Position numbers and translations under genes: made by a program. The notes under the pieces were generated by a model, which saw only the letters and a program-made list of their open reading frames with translations, was not told the DNA's origin and made no database searches. 64,000 nt of DNA, taken from Sphingomonas sp. PP-F2F-A104-K0414 (GTDB lineage Bacteria > Pseudomonadota > Alphaproteobacteria > Sphingomonadales > Sphingomonadaceae). Location of the stretch: NCBI RefSeq assembly GCF_004340945.1, contig NZ_SLYD01000007.1, positions 62,001-126,000 of the forward strand. The letters are read 5' to 3'. Of the stretch, positions 8,296 through 16,554 are shown piece after piece (positions within the stretch are counted from its first letter, which is position 1; each line of letters begins with the position of its first letter).

Positions 8296-9647
8296 GCGTC
8301 CGTTTCACGCCGCCCTATCCGCAGCCGCACGCCACCAGATCCTCGCTGTTCAAGCGGTTCCTGCGCGGCTGGAATTCGTGGATCCACGTGCTGTTCGACA
8401 AGAGCTACACGATGAAGATGGGCGAGATGCATCTGCCCGCGCTGTCGTTCTACATCGCCAACGAGCTGCCGCTGATCCGCCGCATCCTCGAGACCGATGC
8501 GGCAATATTTCCCAAGCACGCCTTTCTTAACGACCTGCTCGATCCGCTGATCGGCAATTCGGTGTTCTCGTCGAATGGGCAGGACTGGCGCGATCAGCGC
8601 GCGATGGTGAACCCCGCGTTCAGCCATACCGCGCTGAAGGGCGTGTTCCCGATGATGGCCGCCGCGGTCGACGATCTGCTCGCAACGATGCGCGGCCTCA
8701 ACCTGGCGAAGCCGGTGGCGATCGATCCGCTGGCGACGCACATCGCCGCCGACGTGATCTTCCGCACGATGTTCTCGCAGCCACTCGATGCCGCCGGCGC
8801 GCGCGAAATCTTCGAGACGTTCCACGAGTATCAGAAACAGGCGCAGCGCCATTCGATGCTGCGGCTCTATCGCCTGCCGGGACTCGGCTATCTGGGTCGC
8901 GCGCGCCGCGCCGCCGCACGAATCCACGCGGTATTCGCGGGGATCGTCGCCGAGCGCTACGCGGCAACGCATGCGCGCGGCGAACGCGGCGCGGACATCC
9001 TCCAGTCGCTGATCGATGCGCGCCATCCGCGGACCGACGCGGCGTTCACCGAGCACGAGGTGATGGAGCAGGTTTCGACGATCTTCCTCGCCGGGCACGA
9101 GACTGCGGCGAGTGCGATCACCTGGGCGCTGTACCTGCTCGCGCGCGACCCGGCGTTGCAGGATGCGATCCGCGCGGAGGCGGGGGAGGGGCCGCTCACC
9201 TACGAGTCGCTCAAGGGCCTGAGCGTGACGCGCAACGTCTTCCGCGAGACGCTGCGGCTCTATCCCCCGCTGAGTTTCCTCGTGCGCAGCGTGACCTGCC
9301 CGGTCGACATGCGCGACAAGCATCTCGATCCTGGCGCGATGCTGGTCGTGTCGCCGTGGCTGGTCCAGCGCAACCGCGACAATTTCCCCGAGCCGCACGG
9401 CTTCGACCCCGATCGCTTCGACGATCCCGCACAGGCCGACGCGTGTCGCCATGCGTATCTCCCGTTCGGCAAGGGGCCGCGGGTGTGCATCGGCGCGGGG
9501 TTCGCGCAACAGGAGGCGTTGCTGACGCTGGCGGGGATCGTCCGCACGTTCAATCTCGCGACGATCCCCGGCGACGATCCCGAACCGATCTGCCGCCTGA
9601 CGCTGCGCGCGGGCAACGGCGTCCGGCTGAGGCTGACGCTGCGCTAA
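8292..9647 (+). CDS. Cytochrome P450
   Basis: A 451-residue heme monooxygenase. The I-helix motif FLAGHETAAS lies near residues 265-274, the ExxR pair in FRETLRLYPP near 318-321, and the heme-binding PFGKGPRVCIG with Cys399 near the C-terminus. The heme loop and K-helix resemble the CYP4/CYP102 group of fatty-acid hydroxylases more than the camphor-type bacterial P450s. No ferredoxin or reductase gene is next to it, so electrons must come from elsewhere. Start overlap with the upstream hydrolase suggests a shared pathway, perhaps lipid modification. No signal anchor is evident. Confidence 0.92.
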   Translation: MSVRFTPPYPQPHATRSSLFKRFLRGWNSWIHVLFDKSYTMKMGEMHLPALSFYIANELPLIRRILETDAAIFPKHAFLNDLLDPLIGNSVFSSNGQDWRDQRAMVNPAFSHTALKGVFPMMAAAVDDLLATMRGLNLAKPVAIDPLATHIAADVIFRTMFSQPLDAAGAREIFETFHEYQKQAQRHSMLRLYRLPGLGYLGRARRAAARIHAVFAGIVAERYAATHARGERGADILQSLIDARHPRTDAAFTEHEVMEQVSTIFLAGHETAASAITWALYLLARDPALQDAIRAEAGEGPLTYESLKGLSVTRNVFRETLRLYPPLSFLVRSVTCPVDMRDKHLDPGAMLVVSPWLVQRNRDNFPEPHGFDPDRFDDPAQADACRHAYLPFGKGPRVCIGAGFAQQEALLTLAGIVRTFNLATIPGDDPEPICRLTLRAGNGVRLRLTLR

Positions 9648-9662
9648 TGATCGTCCTTCCGC

Positions 9663-11207
9663 TCAGTCTGCCGCGATCGGGCCCTTGGGCGGATCGGGGC
9701 GGCGGGTGAACCAGACCAGCACGATCAGCGCGAGGCATAGCCAGGACGACAATCGGAACAGGTCGGTCGACGCGAGCAGATACGCCTGCCCGACGAGCTG
9801 GCGCGTGACGACGGCGGCGGATTGCACGTCGGTCAGCCCCATTCGCGCCAGCCCCTCGCGCGCCAGCTGATACGGCGAACCCGCGCCGACCGCCTCCGAC
9901 AAGCGGCTCTGGTGGAGCGTCTCGCGGCGGTCCCATGCGGTGGTGATCAGCGACGCCGCGAAGCTGCCCGCGGTGATCCGGACGAAGTTCGAGATGCCGG
10001 TCGCCGATGGCAGCCGCTCGGCCGGGATGCGGTCAAACGAGATCGTCAGCATCGACAGGAAGAACGTGCTCATCGCGATCCCCTGCACCAGCATCGGCAG
10101 CATCAGATCGTAGAAGCTCGCATAGGTCGTGTAGCCCGAACGCAGGTAATAGGAGTAGCCGAACGCCGCGAACGCCACGCTGGCGAGGATGCGCGCGTCG
10201 AACTTGCCCGCGAGCTTGGCGACGAATGGCGTCAGGATCACCGCGACCGCACCGCTGGGGGCGGCAACCAGTCCGGCCCAGGTCGCGGTATAGCCCATCT
10301 GCGTCTGCAACCAGAGCGGCAGCAACAGCGTGTTGGCGAAGAACACCGCATAGCCGAGGCAGAACGCGGTCGTGCCGATCGCGAAATTGCGGTTCTTGAA
10401 CAGCGTCAGGTTCACCGCCGGATTGGCGTCGGTCAGCTCCCAGATCAGCCAGCCGACGAAGCCGATCACGGCGACGATCGTGGCGATCACGATCCGGTCA
10501 GCGGCGAACCAGTCGTCGTTCTTGCCGAGATCGAGCACGATCTGGAGCGCACCGACCCACACCACCAGCAGGATCAGCCCGACCTGATCGATCGGCAGTT
10601 TCCGCGTCGGCGTGTCGCGTTTCCCCAGCTTGTTCCAGCAGATGAACGCGGTGAACACGCCGAACGGCACGTTGATCAGGAAGATCCAGCTCCAGTGATA
10701 ATTGTCGGAGATGTAGCCCCCCAGAATCGGCCCCATGATCGGTGCGACCAGCGTCGTCATCGACCAGATCGCGAGGGCGGTGCCGCGTTTGTGTGCGGGG
10801 AAGATCGCGATCAGCAGCGCCTGGCTGCCGGGGATCATCGGCCCGGAGACGGCGCCTTGCAGAACGCGGAAACCGATCAGCGAGGGCAGGTCCCACGCGA
10901 TCCCGCACAGGAACGACGCGATCGTGAAGAGCGCGACGGACACGCAGAATGTCCGCACCACGCCGAACCGGCCCATCAGCCAGCCGGTGAGCGGCACTGC
11001 GACGCCGTTGGCGACGGCAAACGCGGTCACGATCCAGGTCGAGTTGTCGCTCGACACGCCGAGGTTGCCGGCGATCGTCGGCAGCGAGACGTTGGCGATC
11101 GTGGTGTCGAGCACCTGCATGAACGTGCCGAGCGCGAGCGCGAACGCGGTGAGCGCGAGCGATCCGCCGAGGAGCGGGGCAGGGCCGGTGGTGGAGGGGG
11201 CGGCCAT
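9663..11207 (-). CDS. emrB: DHA2-family multidrug efflux MFS transporter (EmrB/QacA type)
   Basis: A 514-residue inner-membrane protein with about 14 hydrophobic segments. LDTTIANVSLPTIAGNLG (helix 1, residues 34-51) and the Gly-rich GFRVLQGAVSGPMIPGSQ are DHA2 hallmarks. It exports lipophilic compounds in exchange for protons, working with the membrane-fusion and outer-membrane partners encoded just upstream. It is last in the minus-strand operon marR-nodT-emrA-emrB. Unlike the other junctions, which overlap by four bases, it is separated from emrA by a 295-base gap filled with two palindromic repeats, which may lower its expression relative to emrA. Confidence 0.9.
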   Translation of the reverse strand: MAAPSTTGPAPLLGGSLALTAFALALGTFMQVLDTTIANVSLPTIAGNLGVSSDNSTWIVTAFAVANGVAVPLTGWLMGRFGVVRTFCVSVALFTIASFLCGIAWDLPSLIGFRVLQGAVSGPMIPGSQALLIAIFPAHKRGTALAIWSMTTLVAPIMGPILGGYISDNYHWSWIFLINVPFGVFTAFICWNKLGKRDTPTRKLPIDQVGLILLVVWVGALQIVLDLGKNDDWFAADRIVIATIVAVIGFVGWLIWELTDANPAVNLTLFKNRNFAIGTTAFCLGYAVFFANTLLLPLWLQTQMGYTATWAGLVAAPSGAVAVILTPFVAKLAGKFDARILASVAFAAFGYSYYLRSGYTTYASFYDLMLPMLVQGIAMSTFFLSMLTISFDRIPAERLPSATGISNFVRITAGSFAASLITTAWDRRETLHQSRLSEAVGAGSPYQLAREGLARMGLTDVQSAAVVTRQLVGQAYLLASTDLFRLSSWLCLALIVLVWFTRRPDPPKGPIAAD

Positions 11208-11265
11208 TATGCGACGTTCCGGTGAGGGCAGAGCACCCCGCCACGGCCACCACCCTGACCAGAGG

Positions 11266-11373
11266 CACCACCCCGGCGGAGGCCGGGGCCCAGTTGGGGA
11301 ACGTTGCTGATGATCGACGGCGTGCCGTTACGACCACCTCTCCAACTGGGCCCCGGCCTCCGCCGGGGTGGTG
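11266..11373. repeat. Palindromic repeat, family C (CACCCCGGCGGAGGCCGGGG)
   Basis: Inverted arms starting CACCACCCCGGCGGAGGCC and ending GGCCTCCGCCGGGGTGGTG enclose about 55 unrelated bases, with CCAGTTGG and CCAACTGG extending the arms. A second copy lies at 62726-62830 before trpF's stop. It sits in the emrA-emrB gap. Confidence 0.85.
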
Positions 11374-11403
11374 TGGTATGTATGCGGGTGGTCAGCAACA
11401 AGA

Positions 11404-11459
11404 CTGTTTCCCCGCGAAGGCGGGGACCCAGACTGGGCTCCCGCCTTCGCGGGAGAACA
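11404..11459. repeat. Palindromic repeat, family B (CCGCGAAGGCGGG)
   Basis: A compact hairpin: TGTTTCCCCGCGAAGGCGGG, a short centre ACCCAGACTGGGC, then the reverse complement ending CGCGGGAGAACA. Near-identical copies occur at 49355-49408 and 53425-53479, with a half copy at 26201-26217. Confidence 0.85.
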
Positions 11460-11502
11460 ATGAGGAAGGGACCCATCCCAAGTGATGGCCACCGCCCAAG
11501 CA

Positions 11503-12672
11503 TCACCGGTTCGCCGCAATGATCTGCCGGATCCTCGCCTCGACCGCAGCATCTCCCGCGCCCGTCGCCAGCCCCTTATACGCCGCCACGGCAGGCCGCC
11601 CGACCATCGTCCCCGACTTGTCCGCCGTCGCGACGATCGCATTCACCGACAGCCCGACCCGCAACGGGTTCCGCCGCAGCTCCCCCTTGTCGAGCGCGAT
11701 CCGCACCGGCACGCGCTGGGTGATCTTGATCCAGTTGCCGCTGGCATTCTGCGGCGGCAGCAGCGCGAACGCATTGCCGCTGCCCGCGCCCAGCCCGACG
11801 ACGTGGCCATGATAGACCAGGTCGTCGCCGTACATATCCGCGGTCACCGTCGCCGGCTGGCCGATGCGCAAGTCGCGCAACTGCGTCTCGCGGAAGTTCG
11901 CATCGACCCACACCCGGTCGAGCGGCACCACCGCCATCAACGGCATCCCCGCCGACACCTGCTGCCCGAGCTGCACGGTCCGCTGCGCCACTACCCCGTC
12001 GATCGGCGCGACCACGTGCATGTGGCTCCGCGTGATCGCCGCGCGGCGATAGGCCGCGATCGCCGCCATCACCGCCGGGTTGTTCGACACGGTGGTGCCG
12101 GCAACGCCGCTACGCGACTGCGCCTGCTGGCTACGCGCGAGTTGCAGCGTCGCGCTCGCCACCTTCACCTGATCCGCCGCATGGCTCAGTTCCTCACCCG
12201 AGATCGCGCCCTCGGCCGCCGCGCCACGCCGTCGCGCGAGGTCGTTCCGCGCCCGCGCCAGCTCGGCTTCCGCCTGCACGACCGCGGCCCCGGTCTCGTT
12301 CACCTTCGAAAAATCCGACCGGGTGGATCGCACCGCCCGCGCCAATTCCGCCTCGGCCGAGGCGACACCGACATCCGCGGTCGCCGCATCGAGATCGATC
12401 AGCGGCTGGCCTGCCTTCACCACCTGCGTGTTGTCGGCGTGGATCGCGGTTACCTGCCCCGGATCGCGTGCGGTGACCGAGACGACGTCGCCCGCGACAT
12501 ACGCGTCGTCGGTCTCCTGCTCGGGCGCGGCGAGCAGGAAATGGAACACCGCCCATACGATCGCGCCGATCAGCACGACCACGCCGAGGATCGTCAGCGC
12601 ACGCTTGCGGCCCTGCGGATTGCCCGCAGGCGCAACAGGCTCGGCAGCGGGGGAAGTCTGCGTATCGGTCAT
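11503..12672 (-). CDS. emrA: HlyD/EmrA-family membrane fusion protein
   Basis: A 389-residue periplasmic adaptor. A single membrane anchor lies at about residues 29-50, followed by the biotinyl-lipoyl half motif VTARDPGQVTAIHADNTQVV, a long alpha-helical hairpin rich in Ala and Arg (about 90-220) and the second lipoyl half plus beta-barrel domain (MHVVAPIDGVVAQRTVQLGQ). It connects the EmrB pump to the outer-membrane channel. Its ATG overlaps the stop of the upstream channel gene by four bases, which supports coupled translation. Confidence 0.9.
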   Translation of the reverse strand: MTDTQTSPAAEPVAPAGNPQGRKRALTILGVVVLIGAIVWAVFHFLLAAPEQETDDAYVAGDVVSVTARDPGQVTAIHADNTQVVKAGQPLIDLDAATADVGVASAEAELARAVRSTRSDFSKVNETGAAVVQAEAELARARNDLARRRGAAAEGAISGEELSHAADQVKVASATLQLARSQQAQSRSGVAGTTVSNNPAVMAAIAAYRRAAITRSHMHVVAPIDGVVAQRTVQLGQQVSAGMPLMAVVPLDRVWVDANFRETQLRDLRIGQPATVTADMYGDDLVYHGHVVGLGAGSGNAFALLPPQNASGNWIKITQRVPVRIALDKGELRRNPLRVGLSVNAIVATADKSGTMVGRPAVAAYKGLATGAGDAAVEARIRQIIAANR

Positions 12673-14090
12673 CGTGTCACACCCTGAAAATCGAAACCAC
12701 CACCCAGCGCCAGCACCAGCTGGACGCGCTGTTGCGCGGAATTTGCGGCAAGATCGGCATCGGCCTGTTCGGCGGCGAGCAACCGCACATCGTTGTCGAC
12801 CAGATCGAGCCGGCTATCGAGCCCGCTCGACACACGGATCGCATTCAACCGCCCGGTCTCGGCATAGCCGCGCACCACCTCGCGTTGCCGCTGTCGGTCG
12901 GCATCCAGCGCACCGATCCGCGCGACCGCATCCGCCGCCTCGCGCACCGCACCGATCACGCGGTCGTTGTAATCCGCAGTCGCCAGATCAAGCGCCGCGG
13001 TCGCCCCCGCCAAGTCCGCCTTTAACCGGCCGCTATCGAAGATCGGCAAGTGGATCGCCGGCCCGACGCCGACCGTCCCGGCATCGAGCGACACCAGATT
13101 GCCAAGCCCGATCGCCTGGAACCCCGCCATCGCCGCCAGATTCACGTTCGGATAAAAGGCGCGCCGTGCCACCTGACGTCCCGCCGCCGCCGCCTCGATC
13201 CGCGCCTGCGCCGCCGCGATATCGGCCCGCCGTGCGAGCAGATCGGCGGGTACCGACGCAGGCAACGGCAATACCGCATCGAGCTTCAATGCGGTCGCAC
13301 CAATCGTCGCCGGATAGTCCACCCCGCGCCCGGCGAGTGCCGCCAGCGCGTTCTTCGCCAGCACCTGCGCCGCCTGCGCGCGCACCAGGGCCTGTCGCGC
13401 CTGCGCCAGCAACGTCGTCGCCGCCTGCGCATCCAGCTTGCTGCCGAGCTGGTTGCGAATCCGCACGTTGACCAGCCGCAGCGTGTTCTCGCGCGTCGCG
13501 ATCGTCCGCGTCGCGATCCCGGCCTGCGCCTCGGCGCGTTCGAGGTCGATATAGGTCTGCACCACCGCCCCCGATAGCGCCAACCGCGCCGCCGCGACGT
13601 CAAGCGCCGCCGCCCTGACCGACGCACGTGCGCCAACGATCGCTGCCTTTTGCCGCCCGAACAGATCGAGGTTCCACGACAGGTTCGCCGCGACGGTCCC
13701 GACGAACCGCGTCGACCCCGCATAGGGCGGCGGGATCGTGTAGCGCCCACTCAGCCGCGCATATTGTTCCTGCGCGTCGAGCGTCACGTTCGGTCCGTTC
13801 TCCGCGCGGTTCGTCGACAAGACCGCCTGCGCCTGCGCGACCCGTGCGAGAGCGGCATCGAGCGACGGATTGCCCGCTACCGCATCGGTCACCAGCCGGT
13901 CGAGTTGGCGGTCGCCGAACCCGCGCCACCAATCGGCGGCGATGACCGGTGTGGCGGTGTTCGCGGCTGCGTCCGACAGCCCAAGCGACGGCCCGGCAAG
14001 CGGCGTAACCGCGGTTTGCGACTCCGGGATCGCACATCCCGCCAGCGATCCCGCCAGCGTGGTGGCCAGCAACAGCCTCGTTCGGGTCAT
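12669..14090 (-). CDS. Outer-membrane efflux channel, NodT/OprM family
   Basis: A 473-residue TolC-like lipoprotein. The N-terminus MTRTRLLLATTLAGSLAGC has a lipobox with acylated Cys19. Two homologous outer-membrane-factor repeats cover about residues 60-260 and 270-460, with RRADIAAAQARIEAA typical of the NodT group. It forms the exit duct for the Emr pump encoded downstream. It overlaps both neighbours by four bases (marR upstream, emrA downstream). Confidence 0.9.
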   Translation of the reverse strand: MTRTRLLLATTLAGSLAGCAIPESQTAVTPLAGPSLGLSDAAANTATPVIAADWWRGFGDRQLDRLVTDAVAGNPSLDAALARVAQAQAVLSTNRAENGPNVTLDAQEQYARLSGRYTIPPPYAGSTRFVGTVAANLSWNLDLFGRQKAAIVGARASVRAAALDVAAARLALSGAVVQTYIDLERAEAQAGIATRTIATRENTLRLVNVRIRNQLGSKLDAQAATTLLAQARQALVRAQAAQVLAKNALAALAGRGVDYPATIGATALKLDAVLPLPASVPADLLARRADIAAAQARIEAAAAGRQVARRAFYPNVNLAAMAGFQAIGLGNLVSLDAGTVGVGPAIHLPIFDSGRLKADLAGATAALDLATADYNDRVIGAVREAADAVARIGALDADRQRQREVVRGYAETGRLNAIRVSSGLDSRLDLVDNDVRLLAAEQADADLAANSAQQRVQLVLALGGGFDFQGVTR

Positions 14091-14557
14091 GCTTCACGGT
14101 CCTCGATCGCCGCGGACTCGAGCGTCCCGCGCAGTTTCTGCATCAGCCCAATCATCGTTTCGACCTCGCTGCGATCCCAGTCCACCAACACGCGGTTCCA
14201 ATAGGCTACCGCCCGATCGCGACAGTCCAGCGTCACGGCCGTCCCTTCCGGGGTCAGCATCAAATTCACGACGCGACGATCGTCGGTCGCTCGTGTGCGG
14301 GTGACCCAACCCTGCTGCTCCAGCGTATCGACCAGCCGGGTCGTCGCACCCCGATCGTGGGCCAGATCGCGCGCCAGATCCGCGCAAGTGTTCGCGCGAC
14401 CGAACCAGATCGACACCATTGCCGACCATTGCGTCACGCTCGGTCCCGCGCCAGCGAACAGCGGCTCGAGCGCACCCTGCACTCCTTGATTGATACGCCG
14501 CGCGAGGAAGCCCAGCGAGCAATCGGGACCGAACCCCTCTGTCGTATAAAAATCCAT
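14087..14557 (-). CDS. MarR-family transcriptional regulator of the efflux operon
   Basis: A 156-residue winged-helix repressor. The DNA-binding region runs through VTQWSAMVSIWFGRANTCAD to the wing TRATDDRRVVNLMLTPEG, which has the DRR triad conserved in MarR proteins. It is the first gene of the efflux operon and overlaps the channel gene by four bases, so it most likely represses its own operon and is released by pump substrates. A perfect palindrome lies directly before its start codon (14561-14574). Confidence 0.9.
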   Translation of the reverse strand: MDFYTTEGFGPDCSLGFLARRINQGVQGALEPLFAGAGPSVTQWSAMVSIWFGRANTCADLARDLAHDRGATTRLVDTLEQQGWVTRTRATDDRRVVNLMLTPEGTAVTLDCRDRAVAYWNRVLVDWDRSEVETMIGLMQKLRGTLESAAIEDREA

Positions 14558-14560
14558 GTA

Positions 14561-14574
14561 GTTGCCTTGGCAAC
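14561..14574. promoter_or_regulatory. Probable MarR operator
   Basis: GTTGCC-TT-GGCAAC is a perfect inverted repeat four bases upstream of the marR start codon. The sequence resembles the TTGCC..GGCAA sites reported for several MarR-family repressors. A site here would block transcription or early translation of the efflux operon. Further GGCAAC/GTTGC half-sites occur at about 14594-14600 and 14656-14685. Confidence 0.55.
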
Positions 14575-14812
14575 CATTGCCGATGCAGTCAATCCACGTT
14601 GCCCAATACGGTAAGGATCACACCCTTGCACGTCCTTCCGCCCCGGCTATGGTACGGCAACGTTGCTGCCCGTTCCGGCAACCGTCTCACCGGCCTGATC
14701 GGGCACGCGGGGAGAGTAAGGCCTCGGTATCGGTGGGCGCCGCAGGGTGACCAGCCGTCGATCGCGAGCCCGACCCGCTCATCACCCGCACCACGAAGAG
14801 GCAATCCGTCCT

Positions 14813-16552
14813 ATGACCGTGGAGAGTATGTTCATCGATTCCGGCGTGGTGGTTGCCGGCAAACTCGTTCTTGCCGGATGGACGGTGGCGGATGGCGATC
14901 CGGTCGCGATCCGCCTGGAGACGGCTGACGGTCGCGTCGGCGAGGCGGCGGTCGAATGCTGCGTAAGGTTCGACCGTGCCGACGTCGCCGCGATGTACGG
15001 CCGTCAATCGATCGACGTCGGCTATGTGATCGGCGTCGCGATCGAGCCGTTTGCCGGGCTGGACCTGTTCGAGTCGCGCCTTACGCTGACGGTGCTCGGC
15101 GCCGCCGGCAACACGGTCCATAGCCAGCCGTTCGCCGTGGCCAAGCTGGTGGTGGGGCCGGACGGTGTGGCGGCCGACCAGCGCTGGCCGATCGAACTGA
15201 TCGTCGACCATGGGTTGTTTGCGCCTGAGATCGCGCGCGCGGTGCGATGGGGGGTGAATGGCGGTGCCGCGGTCGAAACCGCGCAGGTCTTCCTGGATAG
15301 CTGGGCACCGGTCGGCAACGGATTGATCCTCAGTGGCTGGATCGAGAATGCGGGAGCCCGACAGGTCGTGATCCTGACCGATACGCTCGATGCCGTGCGG
15401 GTCTCGGCCGACCTGGCAATTTTCGACAGGCCCGATGTCGCCGAGGCAATGCAACGCCGCGGGAGCGTGGTCGAGACGACACACCACGGGTTCCTGACGA
15501 CGATGCCCTTGGTCGATCGTGCGACGCGGCGGCTGTTCGTGCTGGCCGATCGCGGCGGCACGGCAACGCCGCTCGGCGCGCTCGCGCTGCGCGACGATCG
15601 GGTGGACAGCGTGGAGAACGCGCTGAACAATTTTGCGACCTATTTCGGTGGCACCGCGCTGCCCGCACCGGCGACGATGCTGCGCCATGCCGGACCGTTG
15701 CTGACCGCGCGGTCTGCCCATGCCGTCACGCACGAGGTGATACGGCTGTACGAAGTGTCGGAGCCGCCACGGCTGTCGGTCATCATCCCGCTATACGCTC
15801 GGCCGTTCCTGCTGCGCGCGATCCTCGCCAACCAGTCCGCGTATCCCGCAGGCACCGAGTTCATCTACGTCAGCGACGATCCGCGCCAGCACCTGTTCGT
15901 CCGCAACTATTTGCAGGATCGACGCAGCCTGATCGACCGGCCCACGACCCTGGTGATCAACGGCGGCAATTACGGATTTTCGGTCGCGAACGCGATCGGG
16001 GTTAGCGTTTCACGCGCGCCGCTACTGCTGTTCCAGAACTCCGATGTGTGGATCGAGGACGGGCAAGCGCTGACGGTGGCGGCCGCCGATCTGGATCAGG
16101 GTCGGTTCGGGATCGTCGGATTTCGGCTGCTGTACGAGGACGATACGCTGCAACATGACGGTATGGTCCTGCGCAGGGGCCGCCATGTCCACGACCTGTT
16201 CGCCGCCGAGCATCCGGGCAAGGGACTGCCTCCCGTACCGGTCGATCCGGATGAGCCCATGACGATCGCGGTGCCAGCGGTCACCGGGGCGATGATGATG
16301 ATCGCACGCGACTGGTACGAGACGCTGGGCGGGTTCGATCCGGGCTATGTCCGCGGCGATTTCGAGGATGCCGATCTGTGCATGCGCTCGGTCGCAGGCG
16401 GTCGCCCGATCGGTCTGGTCCGGAGCGGCGGGATGCGGCATCTCGAACGTCAATCGCTCGTCCTCAGCGGCGGCGAGGCATTGCGCAGCGCGATCACCTA
16501 TCTCAACTGCATCCGCTTCAACACGCGCTGGCAGCAGGAACTGGCGGCGTGA
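14813..16552 (+). CDS. Glycosyltransferase family 2 protein with two N-terminal beta-type modules
   Basis: A 579-residue protein. The C-terminal half (from about 320) is a GT-A glycosyltransferase: LSVIIPLYARPFLLRAI, a metal-site-like FQNSDVWIEDG, and GGFDPGYVRGDFEDADLCMR, the acceptor-side motif of GT2 enzymes. The first ~290 residues hold two similar segments, GKLVLAGWTVADG...CVRFDRADVAAMYG and GLILSGWIENAG...AIFDRPDVAEAMQ, a duplicated module of unknown role. The ATG at 14813 follows GAAGAGG at a normal distance; upstream in-frame starts lack this. It probably builds an exopolysaccharide with the GT4 gene two bases downstream. Confidence 0.85.
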   Translation: MTVESMFIDSGVVVAGKLVLAGWTVADGDPVAIRLETADGRVGEAAVECCVRFDRADVAAMYGRQSIDVGYVIGVAIEPFAGLDLFESRLTLTVLGAAGNTVHSQPFAVAKLVVGPDGVAADQRWPIELIVDHGLFAPEIARAVRWGVNGGAAVETAQVFLDSWAPVGNGLILSGWIENAGARQVVILTDTLDAVRVSADLAIFDRPDVAEAMQRRGSVVETTHHGFLTTMPLVDRATRRLFVLADRGGTATPLGALALRDDRVDSVENALNNFATYFGGTALPAPATMLRHAGPLLTARSAHAVTHEVIRLYEVSEPPRLSVIIPLYARPFLLRAILANQSAYPAGTEFIYVSDDPRQHLFVRNYLQDRRSLIDRPTTLVINGGNYGFSVANAIGVSVSRAPLLLFQNSDVWIEDGQALTVAAADLDQGRFGIVGFRLLYEDDTLQHDGMVLRRGRHVHDLFAAEHPGKGLPPVPVDPDEPMTIAVPAVTGAMMMIARDWYETLGGFDPGYVRGDFEDADLCMRSVAGGRPIGLVRSGGMRHLERQSLVLSGGEALRSAITYLNCIRFNTRWQQELAA

Positions 16553-16554
16553 CT

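Noticed and set aside
9822..11225. 467-residue plus-strand frame
   Set aside because: Antisense to emrB; composition is a low-complexity Arg/Glu/His mix with no recognisable motif.
11266..11459. Paired repeats as a possible CRISPR array
   Set aside because: Only one inverted pair of each type, no regular spacers and no cas genes.
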